The translations under genes were made by a program, and so were the position numbers. The notes below the pieces were generated by a model that saw only the letters and a list, made by a program, of their open reading frames with translations, was not told the origin of the DNA and did no database searches. Shown piece after piece: positions 60,894 through 64,000 of a DNA stretch of 64,000 nt. The DNA is from Streptomyces sp. NBC_01788 (GTDB lineage: Bacteria; Actinomycetota; Actinomycetes; Streptomycetales; Streptomycetaceae): positions 5,766,001 through 5,830,000 of the forward strand of contig NZ_CP109090.1 in the NCBI RefSeq assembly GCF_035917575.1, written 5' to 3'. Numbering within the stretch: the first letter of the stretch is position 1; the number at the start of each line of letters is the position of its first letter.

Positions 60894-61802
60894 ATGACCC
60901 CTGACTCCTCTCCGGGCGTGCGCCTGGAACGAGCGCTGGCCAGTGCGCGCGGGCTCGCGGTGGGGGACGCGCTGGGCTCGCAGTTCTTCGCCCCGGCGAA
61001 CCACCCGCTGCTCAGGCGCCGCGAGCTGCCGCCCGGCCCGTGGCAGTGGACGGACGACACCGAGATGGCCTGCTCCGTCGTCACCGTCCTGGCCGCCCAC
61101 CACCGTGTCGACCAGGACGCCCTGGCGCAGTCCTTCGCCCGGCGCCACGCACCGCAGCGCGGGTACGGCGCGGGCACGGCGGGGCTGCTGCGGCGGATCA
61201 GCGAGGGCGGCGACTGGCGCACGCTGGCGCCTGCCCTGTTCAAGGGGCACGGGTCGTGGGGGAGCGGCGCCGCCATGCGCACGGCGCCCCTGGGCGCCTG
61301 GTACGCGGACGATCCGGAGCAGGCCACCCACCAGGCCGAGATCTCCGCCTATCCCACCCACCAGCACCGTGAGGCCGTCGTGGGCGCCATGGCCGTGGCC
61401 GCGGCCGCCGCACTGGCCGCCGCGCCCGGCGGGCCGCCGACCGCGCAGGAACTGCTCGGCGGCGTCATCGACCTCGTACCGGCCAGGAGCGCCGTCGGCG
61501 CCGGCCTGCGGCGCGCCCGCGACATGCTCGACTACGGCGACGTGGCCACCGTCGCCGCGGTCCTCGGCTCCGGACGGCGCACGACGGCGCACGACACGGT
61601 GCCCTTCGCGCTCTGGTCGGCCGCCCGGTGCCTGGCCGACTTCGAGGACGCGTTCTGGACGACTGCCCGGGCCGGCGGTGACGTGGACACCACCTGCGCC
61701 ATCGTGGGCGGTGTACTCGCCTCGGGGAAGGCCGGGGCCCCGCCCGCCGAGTGGGTGCGGCGCACGGAGGCACTGCCCGACTGGGTCCCGTCGTCCGTGT
61801 GA
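60894..61802 (+). CDS. ADP-ribosylglycohydrolase-family protein
   Basis: A 302-aa protein with DraG/ARH motifs: GDALGS (24-29), the first metal group TDDTE (53-57) and the C-terminal GGDVDTTCAIVGG with D263 and D265 for two magnesium ions. These enzymes remove ADP-ribose from proteins or cleave related bonds. It is the second gene of the phosphatase operon. No partner ADP-ribosyltransferase is in the window. Confidence 0.9.
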   Translation: MTPDSSPGVRLERALASARGLAVGDALGSQFFAPANHPLLRRRELPPGPWQWTDDTEMACSVVTVLAAHHRVDQDALAQSFARRHAPQRGYGAGTAGLLRRISEGGDWRTLAPALFKGHGSWGSGAAMRTAPLGAWYADDPEQATHQAEISAYPTHQHREAVVGAMAVAAAAALAAAPGGPPTAQELLGGVIDLVPARSAVGAGLRRARDMLDYGDVATVAAVLGSGRRTTAHDTVPFALWSAARCLADFEDAFWTTARAGGDVDTTCAIVGGVLASGKAGAPPAEWVRRTEALPDWVPSSV

Positions 61803-62132
61803 CCTGTGCTTCGCGCGATGATTCGCGAATGCGACCCGGCGTGGGTGGGGTGCTTCCAGATGTGACCGCCGAAGGGGCGGACGGGCCGGGGATCGAGCTT
61901 CTTCCGGATGTCTCCGCCCTTTGGAATGCGGCCGTGGGAGCGAGGTTGGAGGGGGCTAACAGCGGTGTGCGGGACGTCGTCCGGGGCGCGATGACGCACC
62001 GCGCCGGAATGTGCGTGAGCGAACGAACGGGCTTTGAAACCGGACCCCGGCCGTCCGCGTCCGGGGCGGGGCGATGCTCAAGGGAAGGCGGGGTGTCGCA
62101 GCGGGATCCGCGCAGCGTACGCTAAGGGCGCC
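61803..62132. other. 330-bp gap upstream of rnhB
   Basis: No gene supported: a plus-strand frame across it is an out-of-family string. A TACGCT box at 62118-62123 lies nine bases before the rnhB ATG. Nothing else recognised. Confidence 0.45.
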
Positions 62133-62834
62133 ATGCCGTACGAACCCCCCACTCACACCGTCGAACGCTCCCTCAGGGCGACGACCGGAGCGAAGGTCAT
62201 TGCCGGTGTCGACGAGGTGGGGCGCGGCGCTTGGGCCGGTCCCGTCACCGTCTGCGCGGCGGTCACCGGACTGCGCCGTCCACCCGTGGGACTCACCGAC
62301 TCCAAACTGCTGACCGTGAAGCGACGTACCGCACTCGCCGCGGAACTGCAGACGTGGGTGACCGCGTACGCCCTCGGGCACGCCTCTCCGGAGGAGATCG
62401 ACAGCCTGGGGATGACGGCGGCGCTGCGGCTCGCGGCGGTGCGCGCCCTGGAGGGTCTGCCCGTCCCTCCGGACGCGGTCATCCTCGACGGGAAGCACGA
62501 TTACCTGGGGGCCCCCTGGAGGGTCCGTACGGTCATCAAGGGCGACCAGTCGTGCGTGGCCGTCGCGGCGGCTTCGGTGATCGCCAAGGTCTACCGCGAC
62601 AAAATGATGGCCGAACTGGGTATCGAGCATGCAGACTTCGGCTTTGCGGCCAATGCCGGATATCCGTCGCCCGTGCACAAGGCCGCGCTGGAGGAGCGGG
62701 GACCCACCCCGTACCACCGGCTGTCGTGGGCGTATCTTGATGCGCTGCCCAGGTGGCGGCACCTCAAGAAGGTCCGCGTCTGGGCAGACGGAGGCGTTCC
62801 GGAGGTCGAAGGTCAGCTCGGCTTCGACTTCTGA
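62133..62834 (+). CDS. rnhB: Ribonuclease HII
   Basis: A 233-aa RNase HII. The active-site motif [14 protein letters not shown] holds D27-E28 and R31-G32; DGKHDYLG and [13 protein letters not shown] give the other acidic residues, and [24 protein letters not shown] is the usual ending. It removes ribonucleotides and RNA primers from DNA:RNA hybrids. The ATG at 62133 fits the family length. Confidence 0.96.
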   Translation: MPYEPPTHTVERSLRATTGAKVIAGVDEVGRGAWAGPVTVCAAVTGLRRPPVGLTDSKLLTVKRRTALAAELQTWVTAYALGHASPEEIDSLGMTAALRLAAVRALEGLPVPPDAVILDGKHDYLGAPWRVRTVIKGDQSCVAVAAASVIAKVYRDKMMAELGIEHADFGFAANAGYPSPVHKAALEERGPTPYHRLSWAYLDALPRWRHLKKVRVWADGGVPEVEGQLGFDF

Positions 62835-62886
62835 TCCTTCCGCTCGGCCTGAAGTGGCACCCGCCCACGCGAGCCGCACCAACGTT

Positions 62887-62898
62887 TGATAAATATCA
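62887..62898. promoter_or_regulatory. AT-rich dyad TGATAAATATCA immediately before a start codon
   Basis: TGATA-AA-TATCA at 62887-62898 lies four bases before the ATG at 62903. Such AT-rich sequence is rare in this DNA. It replaces a ribosome site and may be a -10 region of a leaderless promoter or an operator. Confidence 0.45.
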
Positions 62899-62902
62899 GC
62901 CC

Positions 62903-63538
62903 ATGCCTCTCATTCCCGAGGAGCCTCAGATTCACGAGAGTGCCCAGGGTCCCCGCGTCACGCCGTCTTCCGGCCGCACCGCGCCGACCCCCCGCCCTGT
63001 TCCCGGCCCCCGTCCCGCGGCTCCGCCGCGCCCCGGTCGTCCCGGTCCCGGTGCCGCACGGCCCGCGCCGCCGGCGCAGCGCGCGTCGCAAGAGTCGGCC
63101 CCGGCCAAGCCCGGGCCGTCGCGGCCGACCACCCCCGCCGCCTCGGCGGCCCCGCAGATCCAACTGGTTCCGGCTTCCGCCGACGGCGCGCTCGACGCCG
63201 CCGAGGAAGCGGTCGACATGCTCCTGGAGTCGGGCCGTGCCCCCGGTGACGTACTGGTGATCACCACCGGTGAGTCGCATCCGTGGGTCGCGCACGAACT
63301 GTCCTTCGGTGAGGCGTCCTACTGGGCGCAGCACGACGCGCGCGACGACGTGTTCTACGCGGACGCCGCCGTGGCCTCGCGTGCCGCGTCCCGGCCCGTG
63401 GTCGTGGTCGCGATCAACGGCGGCCCCCAGGCCGCTGGTGCCGCGGCCCTGTCCCTGGCGCACACCAAGGCCGGTGCGCTGCTGGTCGTCTGCGGCGACC
63501 CGCAGCAGATCAACTCGGTGCTGGGCGCGGCTGTCTGA
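62903..63538 (+). CDS. Proline-rich protein with helicase 2A-like C-terminal domain
   Basis: A 211-aa protein. Residues about 20-90 are Pro/Arg/Ala-rich and disordered. The rest resembles the 2A domain of UvrD-type helicases without the ATPase parts: AAEEAVDMLLESGRAPGDVLVITTGE, HELSFGEASYWAQHDARDDVFYAD, RPVVVVAINGG and a final VVCGDPQQINSVLG. So it looks like a stand-alone remnant or adaptor; catalytic activity is not expected. Follows rnhB in Streptomyces as I know the order. No Shine-Dalgarno. Confidence 0.7.
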   Translation: MPLIPEEPQIHESAQGPRVTPSSGRTAPTPRPVPGPRPAAPPRPGRPGPGAARPAPPAQRASQESAPAKPGPSRPTTPAASAAPQIQLVPASADGALDAAEEAVDMLLESGRAPGDVLVITTGESHPWVAHELSFGEASYWAQHDARDDVFYADAAVASRAASRPVVVVAINGGPQAAGAAALSLAHTKAGALLVVCGDPQQINSVLGAAV

Positions 63539-63547
63539 GCCGCGTCC

Positions 63548-63650
63548 GGCCCGTCCGGCGGTCCTGAGTCCGTACGGCCTCGAGTCCATTCGGCCTTGAG
63601 TCCGTCCGGCGGTCCAGGGACCGTCCGGCGGTTCCGAGTTCGTCCGGGGC
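63548..63650 (+). repeat. Degenerate short repeats after the helicase-like gene
   Basis: GAGTCCGTACGGCCTC, GAGTCCATTCGGCCTT, GAGTCCGTCCGGCGGTCC and CGTCCGGCGGTTCCGAG follow one another, a variable 17-20-bp unit. Non-coding. Confidence 0.6.
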
Positions 63651-63670
63651 CGAGGGAAGCCGACGTCGTG

Positions 63671-63698
63671 CCCGCCGCGCCGTTCGACCGGCGGCGGG
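63671..63698. terminator. Probable hairpin between convergent genes
   Basis: CCCGCCG (63671-63677) pairs with CGGCGGG (63692-63698), between the stop codons at 63538 and 63764. Short stem, moderate support. Confidence 0.45.
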
Positions 63699-63763
63699 GC
63701 CTTCGTCGTGCGCACACCGGTTGGTCGTCCGGCACGCACGGGTGACGGGGGACGTCCTGTTCG

Positions 63764-64000
63764 TCAGCGGGCCGCCGCGCGGCGCAGCACCGCGGAGGCC
63801 GCGCCGCCGGTGCGCGGCAGCGGGGGTGGAGCCTCGGCGGTGCCGAAGGGCTCGGGTGTCGAGTACGCGTGCGGCCGCCGGCCCCCGCGGCCCTCGCCGA
63901 GGACCTGCCAGCCGTCCCGGGTCAGCGTGATGTACGCCCCGCAGCGCAGCCCGTGCAGTGTGCAGGCGTCACGCAGTCCCCACATCCACGCACCGTCCTC
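63764..64000 (-). CDS. C-terminal part of an unidentified protein
   Basis: A minus-strand frame enters from the right edge and stops at 63764, giving at least 78 residues (EDGAWMWGLRDACTLHGLRCG at the entry). The ATG at 63985 is probably internal. A compact part (GAYITLTRDGWQVLGEG) is followed by a Pro/Arg-rich tail. No family recognised; the rest lies outside the window. Confidence 0.5.
   Translation of the reverse strand, partial: EDGAWMWGLRDACTLHGLRCGAYITLTRDGWQVLGEGRGGRRPHAYSTPEPFGTAEAPPPLPRTGGAASAVLRRAAAR

Overview
The window looks like the core chromosome of a Streptomyces species. G+C is very high, GTG and TTG starts are common, and the gene order (recA-recX, gluABCD, miaB, miaA, dapF, rshA, hflX, lexA, nrdR-nrdJ, rnhB) matches, as I recall it, the S. 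coelicolor SCO57xx-SCO58xx region. No rRNA, tRNA or CRISPR array was seen.

Layout. 1-8.7 kb: 5' part of an Lhr-type helicase (minus), an AraC regulator overlapping an AzlC/AzlD exporter, a terpenoid-cyclase-fold protein, DUF3046, an AI-2E-family membrane protein and an APH-like kinase. 8.7-11 kb: recA with its promoter and SOS box, then recX. 11-14 kb: a cysteine dioxygenase/rhodanese pair and an FAD monooxygenase. 14.3-20.2 kb: glutamate ABC transporter gluABCD (minus) divergent from the GluR-GluK two-component system. 20-28.8 kb: TAXI-type binding protein, MazG-like protein, GT87 membrane protein, miaB, an extradiol-dioxygenase-like protein, a small antitoxin-family protein, miaA, dapF. 29-38.8 kb: rshA, a secreted M1 peptidase, hflX, two tandem trypsin-like lipoproteins and a MerR/B12-binding regulator. 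39-44 kb: a three-gene NIS-siderophore operon. 44-51.2 kb: a DinG-like helicase, lexA, nrdR-nrdJ. 58.8-64 kb: TerD-like, DUF4937, phosphatase, ADP-ribosylglycohydrolase, rnhB and two less clear genes.

The main accessory feature is at 51.2-58.7 kb, between the convergent nrdJ and TerD-like genes. Four tightly coupled ORFs (462, 618, 742 and 174 aa) encode two recognisable tyrosine recombinases, one degenerate recombinase-like protein between them, and a coiled-coil protein. They are followed by a GNAT and a Nudix gene. The block is bracketed by a 39-nt imperfect inverted repeat (31/39 identical) whose left copy overlaps the nrdJ stop codon and whose unmatched core is six bases wide. It resembles Tn554-type or 'recombinase in trio' elements, but the exact family is not settled by reading alone.

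How the genes work together. SOS logic is visible: lexA and recA each carry a LexA-type box. NrdR can autoregulate nrdRJ through two boxes 31 bp apart. GluR-GluK faces the glutamate transporter it probably controls across a region with a 7+4+7 direct repeat. The siderophore operon has aminotransferase, NIS synthetase and acyltransferase genes but no visible decarboxylase or N-hydroxylase. Several genes start a few bases after a TAnnnT box with no Shine-Dalgarno, suggesting leaderless mRNAs.
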